Source: Pseudoalteromonas arctica A 37-1-2 | GTDB lineage: Bacteria > Pseudomonadota > Gammaproteobacteria > Enterobacterales > Alteromonadaceae | Reading direction: 5' to 3' | Length of the DNA stretch: 64,000 bases | Assembly (NCBI RefSeq): GCF_000238395.3 | Contig: NZ_CP011026.1 | Span: forward strand, 310,001-374,000 | Part shown: piece by piece, positions 9,211 through 16,960 of the stretch | How positions within the stretch are numbered: position 1 is the stretch's first letter | Layout: each line of letters starts with the position of its first letter | The notes under the pieces: generated by a model | The model's database searches: none | The model's input: only the letters and a program-made list of their open reading frames with translations | What the model was told of the DNA's origin: nothing | Translations under genes and position numbers: made by a program

Positions 9211-11571
9211 TTAAAAATTATGGGTAAGCGTAAGCTTGGCGTTAATTGGCAACTCAGGAAAAGCTAAAGTTGCACCAAAGTAACCGCCTTCAAATACTGG
9301 GCGCCAGTTTTTTTGATTCGTTACGTTGTTCACATCTAATCGTAACTTGGTACTAGGCGTAAAAGCATAGCTAGTATTTACGTTTAGTGTGTACTGATCA
9401 CGAATTTTTACTGTCGCCAAAAAGTCTAATGGGTAACTCTTTGTATATAGACCTGAAAAACCCGTTTGCCATTTCGAATTAATTGAATAATTTCCGTTAA
9501 AGCTGAACGATTGCTCAGGGATACCCTGTACACGGGTGTTTGAAGGTGCAAAAGCGGTAAAGCTAGGTGCGCCAACACTGGTACCTTCAATAATATCTGG
9601 ACGTGAGTTGTCAAATGCATCGGCTACTTGAGCTGAATCTTGGCTACTTGCAGAATTATCGTAGCGAGCATCAATATAGCTGTAGCCAGCACTTAGCCAA
9701 TAAGGGTAAGCATCATAAAATACTTGGCTTTCAAAGCCGGTAGTACGAATGCCGGTATTGCTACCATCGCGATTACGTAAACTACGACGTTGGCTGAATA
9801 CTGCTCCATCGGCGTACCAATCGCTGTCGGTTGGTGCGTATTTTAAACCAAATTCAACTAAAGTATTTTCGGTTGAAAAGTTTTGTGCGCTAATCGTGTT
9901 GTCGCTACCAAGAGACGTGCCGCCAGCCATGCTATTTGATGTGGCTTCGTTGTAACTTGCTGCACCATAAGTGGTGTAATCACCGTTTAATCGGTAGTTA
10001 AAGCTTATTTGCCCAGAATGTAGCTTATCGTTAATGCTATCGCGAGCTGCAATTTCACCCTCTGGTGCTATTGGGTCGTGCGCGTCTACATCATAAAAAT
10101 CAATGCGGTAGCCAACACTTGTATGAAACTTATCTGTCCAATCAGAATCTTGCTGAATAGCAAAACCTGTTTGCCATGAACGCGAATCAGTAGTGTCTGA
10201 TAAGTTAAAGTCGCCACTGCCGTCATTATTAATATCATATTGACCACCAGGGGATACAAATACACCTGGGCTAATTTCAATTAAACGCGCTTGTTGTACA
10301 TCAGTTAAAGGAATGCGGCGATTTGAAAGTGGGCCAGTTAAATCAATAGGTAAATCGGCTTCTGTTGTAAATTGGCTGTAGCCTAATACGCGGTTATAAC
10401 GCACATCAAATGCAAAAATTGTTTGCTGGTCGCTATTCCAAAGATAGGTAAGCTCGGTACGGTTTTGCGCGGTGTCGGCACCATCTATAATTTCAACAAA
10501 GCTATTTTGTGCAATTTCTTCACGTTGTAAGTGCTGAAAATACGTAATGTTTTTTATTGATGCATTGTTTGAAAGTTCACGCTTATAAATGCTGTGTAGT
10601 AAATAAGTAGTGGCTTCGTTTTGATTATCAGGGTCGGTAAGCACTGTACTGCGATCTATTTTTACTTGCCCAGTTGGTGAGATTATTGAACCTGCTGCCG
10701 GTACAGTACTGCCGTTTGCTTGCACGCCTTGGCCGGTAATATAAAGGCCATTATCTATTAGCGCTTGAGTAGGGCGGTTAATACCTGCGTTATCGGTAAA
10801 TTCAACTTGGTATAACTCAAAGTTAATATCCCAGCTGCTCTTGTCATCGGGTAATACGCGTAATGATGCAAATAAGCTGTCGCTCTTTGTGCCTGAAAAG
10901 TCGTAGTAGCTGCCGTTATCTATGTGTTCAGCGCTTACTCTAAAACCTACTTTGTCTTTTACAATGGGTGCACTGTAATCCACTAAAACACTGTACTGAT
11001 CCCATCGACCTGCAGATACAGTTGCTTTGCCTTTACTTTCGTCAGTTGATGCTTTTTTAGAATGTAAGTTTACAAAACCACCGTTGCGTTGGCTTGAGCC
11101 AAATAATACCGGCGGCGCGCCTTTTACCACGTCTATCTGTTCTATAGAGTTGAACGATAAGGGCACACCAAAGCCATTATTACCTGCTTGGCGGCGTGTA
11201 CCATCTTGGAAAAGCTCACCTAGTTGCCCACGAATAGTAGGTAAACTTGGTGCCCCAAAACCACTGGCTGAATAGGTATTAGGGCTGACTGCAAGTACGT
11301 CTTGTAAAGTCGTAATATTGAGTTGTTCTATTAACTCGCTTGAAATTGGTGTTACTGATCGGGCTATATCTCGTAGAGCTAAGTTGTCGCCAAAAGGGCC
11401 GTCTACAGTGGCGTTTTTAACCGAAAGACCTTGAGATTTAATAACTTGGCCTGCCACCTCAATGCGTTCTATTGCGCCATCTTTTGTTGTTTTTGATTCT
11501 TCGGCTGCAAAAGCATTCAGTGGTGTATTTAATATGGTGGCTAGGGAAAGTGCTAAATATGCGTGTTTCAA
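9211..11571 (-). CDS. TonB-dependent outer-membrane receptor, siderophore-type
   Basis: A 786-residue receptor with signal peptide ending near NAFAA, a plug domain (PTIRGQLGELFQDGTRRQ, then VVKGAPPVLFGSSQRNGGFVN in the conserved order) and a long beta-barrel ending in the terminal aromatic signature (AKLTLTHNF). The reading frame opens with TTG at 11571. AGAGAGAA lies a few bases upstream and no better in-frame start exists, so I accept TTG. It is the first gene of the operon that continues to position 1054. The ligand is unknown; the plug resembles ferrichrome/siderophore receptors, but I see no convincing Fur box upstream. Confidence 0.88.
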   Translation of the reverse strand: MKHAYLALSLATILNTPLNAFAAEESKTTKDGAIERIEVAGQVIKSQGLSVKNATVDGPFGDNLALRDIARSVTPISSELIEQLNITTLQDVLAVSPNTYSASGFGAPSLPTIRGQLGELFQDGTRRQAGNNGFGVPLSFNSIEQIDVVKGAPPVLFGSSQRNGGFVNLHSKKASTDESKGKATVSAGRWDQYSVLVDYSAPIVKDKVGFRVSAEHIDNGSYYDFSGTKSDSLFASLRVLPDDKSSWDINFELYQVEFTDNAGINRPTQALIDNGLYITGQGVQANGSTVPAAGSIISPTGQVKIDRSTVLTDPDNQNEATTYLLHSIYKRELSNNASIKNITYFQHLQREEIAQNSFVEIIDGADTAQNRTELTYLWNSDQQTIFAFDVRYNRVLGYSQFTTEADLPIDLTGPLSNRRIPLTDVQQARLIEISPGVFVSPGGQYDINNDGSGDFNLSDTTDSRSWQTGFAIQQDSDWTDKFHTSVGYRIDFYDVDAHDPIAPEGEIAARDSINDKLHSGQISFNYRLNGDYTTYGAASYNEATSNSMAGGTSLGSDNTISAQNFSTENTLVEFGLKYAPTDSDWYADGAVFSQRRSLRNRDGSNTGIRTTGFESQVFYDAYPYWLSAGYSYIDARYDNSASSQDSAQVADAFDNSRPDIIEGTSVGAPSFTAFAPSNTRVQGIPEQSFSFNGNYSINSKWQTGFSGLYTKSYPLDFLATVKIRDQYTLNVNTSYAFTPSTKLRLDVNNVTNQKNWRPVFEGGYFGATLAFPELPINAKLTLTHNF

Positions 11572-11997
11572 ACGTTTTCTCTCTACGGTTAAAATGTTGT
11601 TGGCGATAAAGACCGAAAGGATTAAAAATAACTTTCAGTAAAATTTCGATTCTTTTTGTTTTTTAGAACATAACAAAACAGATGTATTATAAAGGTGGTA
11701 ATTAAGTACTATAGTTTTATCAGTCGATAAAATATCAATAGAGCGATTGTATTAGAGTGAATGTAAATATTTGCTTTTAATGGGCTTTTTTAATTATAGA
11801 CTACTTTTCACCTGCTAACATTTTAAAGTTGTTAACTTTTACGCAGCATTTTTTAATTCCTAAAATAAGCTTCACTTTTATTACTACAAAGCTTAATTAC
11901 TTTTTTAGTTAAAATAATTAAATTTTTTTGAAATAAAAAATAACTTATACGGTCTAGGTTACTTCAACGTTTATTAATATTCATTTAAGGAAATTTT
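11572..11997. other. Intergenic region between divergent TonB-receptor operon and DoxX-like gene
   Basis: This AT-rich 426 bp must hold promoters for both directions. One inverted repeat stands out: TTTTATC (11715-11721), 4-bp spacer, GATAAAA (11726-11732), a possible operator about 145 bp upstream of the receptor start. I could not place -35/-10 boxes with confidence, and I saw no Fur-box-like sequence. Confidence 0.5.
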
Positions 11998-12411
11998 ATG
12001 ACAGGTTCAATGAGTTCTGATGTGCAAAACCGTTTGCAATGGTCACTTTTATCTTTGCGTTTAGGCGTATTTATTGTAATGGTTATGTGGACGTTCGATA
12101 AATTCGTAAACCCTGGTCATAGCGCACGTATTTTCGAACATTTTTACGGTATTAGTGGCTCATCTGACATAGTTGCTTATGTTATCGGTGCTCTACAACT
12201 TGTATTAGTATTGGCATTTTTAGCGGGTATTAAAAAGCGTATAACTTACGGTATCATTTTTGTAATGCATGGCTTATCAACGCTTTCTTCGTACAACCAG
12301 TATATAGATGGCTTTAATAACTTATTATTCTTTACTGCATGGCCAATGTGGGCTGCGTGTTTTGCACTTTACTTGTTACGCGACCAAGACGTGAAATTTA
12401 CTGTAAAGTAA
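11998..12411 (+). CDS. DoxX-like small membrane protein
   Basis: A 137-residue protein with four hydrophobic segments (about residues 18-33, 55-75, 80-98 and 105-125), the length and topology of the DoxX/DUF417-like group. Members are inner-membrane proteins sometimes tied to quinone or thiosulfate redox chemistry, but nothing here shows an active site. AAGGAA precedes the ATG. It is a single-gene unit followed by a strong stem-loop. Confidence 0.6.
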   Translation: MTGSMSSDVQNRLQWSLLSLRLGVFIVMVMWTFDKFVNPGHSARIFEHFYGISGSSDIVAYVIGALQLVLVLAFLAGIKKRITYGIIFVMHGLSTLSSYNQYIDGFNNLLFFTAWPMWAACFALYLLRDQDVKFTVK

Positions 12412-12452
12412 TAAAACAATAGCTATACCCTTCCTTAAGGTTGTAGCTAAAA

Positions 12453-12493
12453 ATACATTGGGCTGAGTTATTTACTATTTCAGCCCAATGTAT
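12453..12493 (+). terminator. Stem-loop after the DoxX-like gene
   Basis: ATACATTGGGCTGA (12453-12466) and its exact reverse complement TCAGCCCAATGTAT (12480-12493) enclose a 13-base loop. The 14-bp perfect stem is placed 42 bp after the stop. No compact T-tract follows (CCTTGAAG), so it may be a stabilising 3' end or a weak terminator. Confidence 0.7.
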
Positions 12494-12576
12494 AGCCTTG
12501 AAGTACTTCTTTTAATAATCCAATCTCTTTGTCATCTTCTAAAAATAATCCTTTTTATATTATTTCATCTTAAATA

Positions 12577-12590
12577 TTGCGTTAGATCAA
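12577..12590 (+). promoter_or_regulatory. Possible FNR/CRP-family binding site upstream of the P-type ATPase
   Basis: TTGCG-TTAG-ATCAA matches 8 of the 10 defined positions of the FNR consensus TTGAT-N4-ATCAA. It lies 113 bp before the ATPase start. An oxygen- or cAMP-linked regulator could act here. The -10 region is not clear, so this is only a candidate. Confidence 0.35.
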
Positions 12591-12702
12591 AGTTAATATA
12601 TTTGTAAGAACAATATCGACAGCTTTAGTTTATGTTAGCTATACGGTTAGTAGGTTTTAATTACCTCAAGTTATTCAACTCAAGGTTGTATAGAAGGCTC
12701 GT

Positions 12703-15219
12703 ATGGAAAAGGTCAAAATTTCGTCAGCGCATCAGTCATCAAATCGTTCAGTAAACAAGTCTTCACATAATCAAAATTGCGATGAATGGAGCAAGCTCGA
12801 TTTAGCACAATTACAAGCAAAGCTAAAAACATCATCCGACGGGTTAAGCCAAACTGATGCCACACAAAGATTGGCACAATATGGACCTAACGAACTAGTT
12901 GAAGAAAAAACAAACCTACTACTCAAATTTTTATCTTACTTTTGGGGACCAATACCGTGGATGATCGAGGCTGCTATTATTTTATCGGCGCTTGCTAAGC
13001 ACTGGGCTGATTTTTTTATTATTCTTGTATTATTGCTGTCTAACGTATTGGTTGGCTTTTGGGAAGAGCATCAAGCGGGTAATGCAATTGCTGCATTAAA
13101 AGCAAAATTAGCCAACAAAGCACGCGTTCGCCGCGATACTCAATGGCAAAATTTAAATGCCAGCGAGCTTGTACCAGGTGATGTTATTAGAATGCGGATG
13201 GGCGATATAGTGCCTGCAGATGCGCGTTTGCTCGATGGTGATTCAGTAGAAGTAGATCAATCATCACTTACGGGTGAGTCGTTACCGGTTGTAAAGTCGG
13301 CGGGTGAAACTGTTTATTCGGGCTCTATTATTCGCCAAGGTGAAATAGAGGCAATAGTATACGCAACCGGCGCTAATACCTTTTTTGGTAAAACAGCACA
13401 GTTAGTGCAAGGGGAGCGAACCGCAAGTCATTTTCAGCGTGCGGTGCTTAAAATTGGTAATTATTTAATAATGCTTGCTGCGGCTTTAGTGCTGCTTATA
13501 GTTATTGTTGCTTTGTTTCGCGATGATCCAATGATCACCACATTGCAGTTTGCACTGGTATTAACCGTTGCGGCAATACCAGTCGCAATGCCAACAGTGC
13601 TATCAGTTACTATGGCTGTAGGCGCTCGTTTATTGGCTAAAAAGCAAGTGGTTGTAACGCGTTTAGCTGCAATTGAAGAGCTAGCAGGTGTTGATATTCT
13701 GTGCTCTGATAAAACAGGCACATTGACACAAAACCTATTAACGTTAGGTGACCCGTTTTATATCGAAAACTCAATAAATAAAGGCTCTGCTGAGCAAGTT
13801 ATATTGTACGCGGCATTAGCATCTCGCTCAGAAAATAACGATCCGATTGACTTAGCAGTATTACAAAGTGTAAAAGCTGAGCAGCATTTAGATTCTTATC
13901 ATATAGAGCATTTTCAGCCATTTGATCCTGTGAGCAAACGTACTGAAGCAATCGTTAAAAATGATGATGGCAAAACATTTAAAGTGACCAAAGGTGCACC
14001 GCAGGTTATTTTAGCTTTGTCGGCTAATATTGAGGCAGTTAAAACTCAAGTTGAGGCATCAATAGATGAATTTGCAGCACGTGGGTTTCGCTCTTTAGCG
14101 GTTGCTAAAACAGACGAGCAAGGTAAATGGCAATTTATAGGCGTATTGCCACTTTTTGATCCACCGCGTGAAGAAGCAATACAAACCATTGCCGATGCAA
14201 AAGAAATGGGTATGAGTGTTAAAATGGTCACGGGCGACCAAGTGGCCATTGCGCGCGAAACTGCAAGTAAACTGGGTTTAGGGACAAACATTCTTGATGC
14301 TAGTGGATTTGGTGCAACTGAGCATCATCAAGCCACACAGTTAGATGATTCTATCGAGAGTGCTGACGGATTCGCACAAGTATTCCCTGAGCATAAATAC
14401 CATATTATTGATGTGCTTCAGCATAGAGGGCACATTGTTGGCATGACAGGAGATGGCGTAAATGATGCGCCAGCACTTAAAAAAGCTGACTGTGGCATTG
14501 CTGTATCGGGTGCTACAGATGCAGCGCGTTCAGCAGCATCAATTGTGTTAATGACCGATGGCTTATCGGTTATTATTGATGCAGTTAAAGAAAGCCGAAA
14601 AATATTTCAACGCATGAACAGTTACGCTATTTACAGGGTTGCTGAAACACTGCGCGTACTACTCTTTATGACAATGGCGATATTAATTTTTAACTTTTAT
14701 CCGTTAACAGCAGTCATGATTGTAATGCTTGCTTTACTTAACGATGCCGCCATTTTGTCTATTGCATACGACAATGTGCATTATCAAAATAAGCCCGAGA
14801 CATGGAATATGCGGCTCGTTTTAGGTATTGCATCTGTGCTGGGAATTGTAGGGCCAATTGCAGCCTTTGGTTTATTTTACTTAGGAGATAAAGTATTTGA
14901 ACTCGACCGTCCTCATCTTCAAACATTAATGTACTTATTACTTTCTGTAGCAGGGCATTTGACTATATTTTTAGCGCGTACCCGAGGTCCATTTTGGTCT
15001 ATTAAACCGTCTGCTATATTAATGGTCGCCGTATTTGGCACGCAAGTTATAGCAACACTTATTGCTGTTTATGGGGTGTTTATGACCCCACTAGGATGGG
15101 GATGGGCACTTGCTGTGTGGGCATATGCTTTGGTGTGGTTTTTTATTAACGATGGTTTAAAGCTAGTGGCGTATCGAATTTTTGATCCGACAGAGGCACC
15201 CTTACTAGAGAAGAGTTAG
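12703..15219 (+). CDS. Plasma-membrane proton-efflux P-type ATPase (P3A type)
   Basis: An 838-residue cation pump. Cation-ATPase N-domain residues about 25-95; actuator motif TGES at 190-193; phosphorylated Asp336 in DKTGTLT; hinge TGDGVNDAPALKKADCGIAVSGATDAA; about ten membrane helices. The absence of heavy-metal-binding domains and of CPC motifs, and the short C-terminus, point to the P3A proton-pump group found in some bacteria and archaea as well as plants and fungi. It would export H+ at the expense of ATP. AAGG precedes the ATG. Two stem-loops separate it from the convergent hemerythrin-like gene. Confidence 0.88.
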   Translation: MEKVKISSAHQSSNRSVNKSSHNQNCDEWSKLDLAQLQAKLKTSSDGLSQTDATQRLAQYGPNELVEEKTNLLLKFLSYFWGPIPWMIEAAIILSALAKHWADFFIILVLLLSNVLVGFWEEHQAGNAIAALKAKLANKARVRRDTQWQNLNASELVPGDVIRMRMGDIVPADARLLDGDSVEVDQSSLTGESLPVVKSAGETVYSGSIIRQGEIEAIVYATGANTFFGKTAQLVQGERTASHFQRAVLKIGNYLIMLAAALVLLIVIVALFRDDPMITTLQFALVLTVAAIPVAMPTVLSVTMAVGARLLAKKQVVVTRLAAIEELAGVDILCSDKTGTLTQNLLTLGDPFYIENSINKGSAEQVILYAALASRSENNDPIDLAVLQSVKAEQHLDSYHIEHFQPFDPVSKRTEAIVKNDDGKTFKVTKGAPQVILALSANIEAVKTQVEASIDEFAARGFRSLAVAKTDEQGKWQFIGVLPLFDPPREEAIQTIADAKEMGMSVKMVTGDQVAIARETASKLGLGTNILDASGFGATEHHQATQLDDSIESADGFAQVFPEHKYHIIDVLQHRGHIVGMTGDGVNDAPALKKADCGIAVSGATDAARSAASIVLMTDGLSVIIDAVKESRKIFQRMNSYAIYRVAETLRVLLFMTMAILIFNFYPLTAVMIVMLALLNDAAILSIAYDNVHYQNKPETWNMRLVLGIASVLGIVGPIAAFGLFYLGDKVFELDRPHLQTLMYLLLSVAGHLTIFLARTRGPFWSIKPSAILMVAVFGTQVIATLIAVYGVFMTPLGWGWALAVWAYALVWFFINDGLKLVAYRIFDPTEAPLLEKS

Positions 15220-15237
15220 CACATAGGCTTAAAAAAT

Positions 15238-15263
15238 GGTTATAAGCCAAGTGGCTTATAACC
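15238..15263 (+). terminator. Stem-loop terminator of the P-type ATPase gene
   Basis: GGTTATAAGCCA and TGGCTTATAACC form a perfect 12-base inverted repeat with only AG between the arms. It starts 19 bp after the ATPase stop. No T-run follows on the plus strand; on the minus strand it is followed by ATTTTTTAAG (complement of the A-run at 15231-15236), so it may also terminate transcripts from the opposite side. Confidence 0.7.
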
Positions 15264-15300
15264 AATAGTACACAAGGGAGTGTATATAAGGTGGTTCAAT

Positions 15301-15328
15301 TATTTGTGAGTAAAGTTACTCACAAATA
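15301..15328 (-). terminator. Stem-loop terminator of the hemerythrin-like gene
   Basis: TATTTGTGAGTAA (15301-15313) and TTACTCACAAATA (15316-15328) form a perfect 13-base inverted repeat separated by AG. It lies 8 bp beyond the stop of the minus-strand hemerythrin-like gene, 37 bp from the ATPase hairpin. Confidence 0.7.
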
Positions 15329-15335
15329 AAAAGTA

Positions 15336-15761
15336 TTAGTGCATTGCATCGTTATACTGCTTTGCCAAGCTTTGTTTTTGCCCTTCGGTTAGTGCTTTAC
15401 CCGCTAATTGAAATACTTCGTGTTCTTCTTCGCTTAAATGATGATGTACTAAATGATGCAGTTTTTTAGCTGCAACTAACCATGCAGACGAGCTCATTTC
15501 GGTATCTTCAAGTTGTTCAATTAATTCATCAATTTCGTGATGTTCAGCTACGCTGTGGCGCGCTTTTTCATGAGTTAAGTCATCAAACATAAGTGGGTTG
15601 TAAAAGTAACGTTCTTCAAATTTTGCGTGTTGTTCTAGTTCTGTTTTTAGCTCGTCCATTAGCTCGTGGCGCTGCTCTGTGTCGCCGTGCGTTTGAATAA
15701 GCGCATCTACTAATTCTCGTTGTTTGTCATGGTCATGACGTAGTGCTTCAAAAATATTCAT
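15336..15761 (-). CDS. Hemerythrin-like (HHE) domain protein
   Basis: A 141-residue all-helical cytoplasmic protein with the histidine/glutamate pattern of HHE cation-binding domains: HDH at 9-11, an HAKFEERYFY block (H and E ligands), HEI and HH pairs near residue 78, and HHHLSEEEHEVF near the C-terminus. Such proteins bind a di-iron centre and are linked to oxygen, nitric oxide or iron-stress responses. AAAAGGATTA precedes the ATG. A 25-bp perfect palindrome about 115 bp upstream could control it. Confidence 0.85.
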   Translation of the reverse strand: MNIFEALRHDHDKQRELVDALIQTHGDTEQRHELMDELKTELEQHAKFEERYFYNPLMFDDLTHEKARHSVAEHHEIDELIEQLEDTEMSSSAWLVAAKKLHHLVHHHLSEEEHEVFQLAGKALTEGQKQSLAKQYNDAMH

Positions 15762-16108
15762 AACTAATCCTTTTACAATTTATTTGCTTATATCATTAAC
15801 TAGCAAACTAAATGCCAAATATTAAGTTGATGTATTTTATTGCTTTTATTTTGATTTTTTATTTTTAGGCTGCTATCACTGTAAATTTTACAGTGATATG
15901 AATGCAATAATTTCAGGCTTTTACGTAGTTCAATTATAAAGTGAGTATAAATTCCTACAGAACCTTACAAATATTTACTGGTTGTTTATTTTATTGCAGT
16001 GATAAAGTAGCAACATTATTTAGGTACAATCTATATGTATTACTCCCACATATAATATCAATCGGTATAAATGCAGGTAGCACGTTAACTTAATAGGATA
16101 GTTTAAGG
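15762..16108. other. Intergenic region holding a perfect 25-bp palindrome
   Basis: The region lies between the divergent hemerythrin-like gene and the small-lipoprotein genes. Its one clear element is an inverted repeat at 15874-15898: TATCACTGTAAA, a central T, and the exact complement TTTACAGTGATA. The core CTGT-N7-ACAG differs from a LexA box (CTGT-N8-ACAG) by one base of spacing. No T-tract follows, so an operator is more likely than a terminator. Confidence 0.6.
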
Positions 16109-16366
16109 ATGAACATAAAAAGCCCCATCGCCGCATTATTGCTGTGCGCTTTACTAAGTGCCTGTAGTACAGCCCCACGTTCTGACCCTAACTTATGCAT
16201 TGAAGAGGCCGAAACGGTTGATCGAAATGGCGCTCAAACAAGCTCAGAAGTTTATAATCAATGCATTAGCGCACAAATTAAAAAGGATGAAAAAAATGAC
16301 ACTTTTTTTGATGCTATAGGTACGTTCTTTTTTGAATTTTTTGTAATGGTGGTAGAAAGTAAATAG
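16109..16366 (+). CDS. Small lipoprotein
   Basis: An 85-residue protein with a lipoprotein signal: hydrophobic LLLCALLSAC, lipobox LSAC with the acylated Cys at residue 19. The mature part has two further cysteines in the pattern C-(I)EEAE...YNQC. It resembles the next gene in layout (see 16422), and the two look like tandem relatives. No family recognised. AGGA lies about 10 bp before the ATG. Confidence 0.7.
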   Translation: MNIKSPIAALLLCALLSACSTAPRSDPNLCIEEAETVDRNGAQTSSEVYNQCISAQIKKDEKNDTFFDAIGTFFFEFFVMVVESK

Positions 16367-16421
16367 GCTAACTTGCAGCTGTAATTTAAAGTAAATAAGT
16401 TGCGTAAAAATAGGATTAGTT

Positions 16422-16676
16422 ATGAAGCAATTATTGATAGCAATTCCACTTTTTTTATTACTAAGCGCTTGTGCGGCACAGCCTTACGCAGGCTCGGCAA
16501 AATGTATGGAACAAGCAGATATTGCATACGAAACCGATACACGTAAAAATGAAACATTAGATAATGAATGCAAAGCTGCAAAAGTAAATACGCCTAATAA
16601 AGAGCTTGAGAATCACGGTTTGGTTGATAGAAGTCTTTTACAGCTAATCGTTAGCTTTTTAAATGGCGTATTTTAA
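16422..16676 (+). CDS. Small lipoprotein, related to its upstream neighbour
   Basis: An 84-residue lipoprotein: signal LLIAIPLFLLLSAC with lipobox LSAC. Its mature part repeats the C-MEQAD...DNEC arrangement seen in the preceding lipoprotein (C-IEEAE...YNQC), followed by a hydrophobic C-terminal patch in both. AGGATTAG precedes the ATG. The pair probably arose by duplication. Function unknown. Confidence 0.7.
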   Translation: MKQLLIAIPLFLLLSACAAQPYAGSAKCMEQADIAYETDTRKNETLDNECKAAKVNTPNKELENHGLVDRSLLQLIVSFLNGVF

Positions 16677-16705
16677 TAGTAAAAATATAATTAAATAAGG
16701 TATGT

Positions 16706-16924
16706 ATGAGGGAAGAACTAAGAGCAAAAATAATTACCGTATGCGATAAAAAAATAGCAGCTAAAGGCGAAAATGTAGGGCTTTCTTTTTATGCCTTTTT
16801 TGCCAATAAAAACGACGACCCAGAGCTACTTATGGAAGCTGCTACTTGGTGGATACACACCCATAAATTAGATCATTTTGTAAAAGCACATAAAATTAAA
16901 CAAATGGTTTTAGACGAACTTTAG
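16706..16924 (+). CDS. Small conserved protein, possibly DUF6500
   Basis: A 72-residue soluble protein with no signal peptide. I recall closely similar proteins annotated as DUF6500 (block GLSFYAFFANKNDDPELL followed by ATWWI), but this is from memory and not certain. AAGG precedes the ATG. It follows the two lipoproteins on the same strand at short spacing (29 bp), so the three may be co-transcribed. Confidence 0.6.
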   Translation: MREELRAKIITVCDKKIAAKGENVGLSFYAFFANKNDDPELLMEAATWWIHTHKLDHFVKAHKIKQMVLDEL

Positions 16925-16960
16925 TCAAGTAAATGAGCCAATACTTTTAGCTGTGTTTAT

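Noticed and set aside
11572..11997. Fur box for the TonB receptor operon
   Set aside because: I scanned for GATAATGAT-like repeats and found no convincing match; iron control is not claimed.
15874..15898. Palindrome as a LexA (SOS) box
   Set aside because: The spacing in CTGT-N7-ACAG is seven rather than eight bases, and no SOS gene is adjacent.
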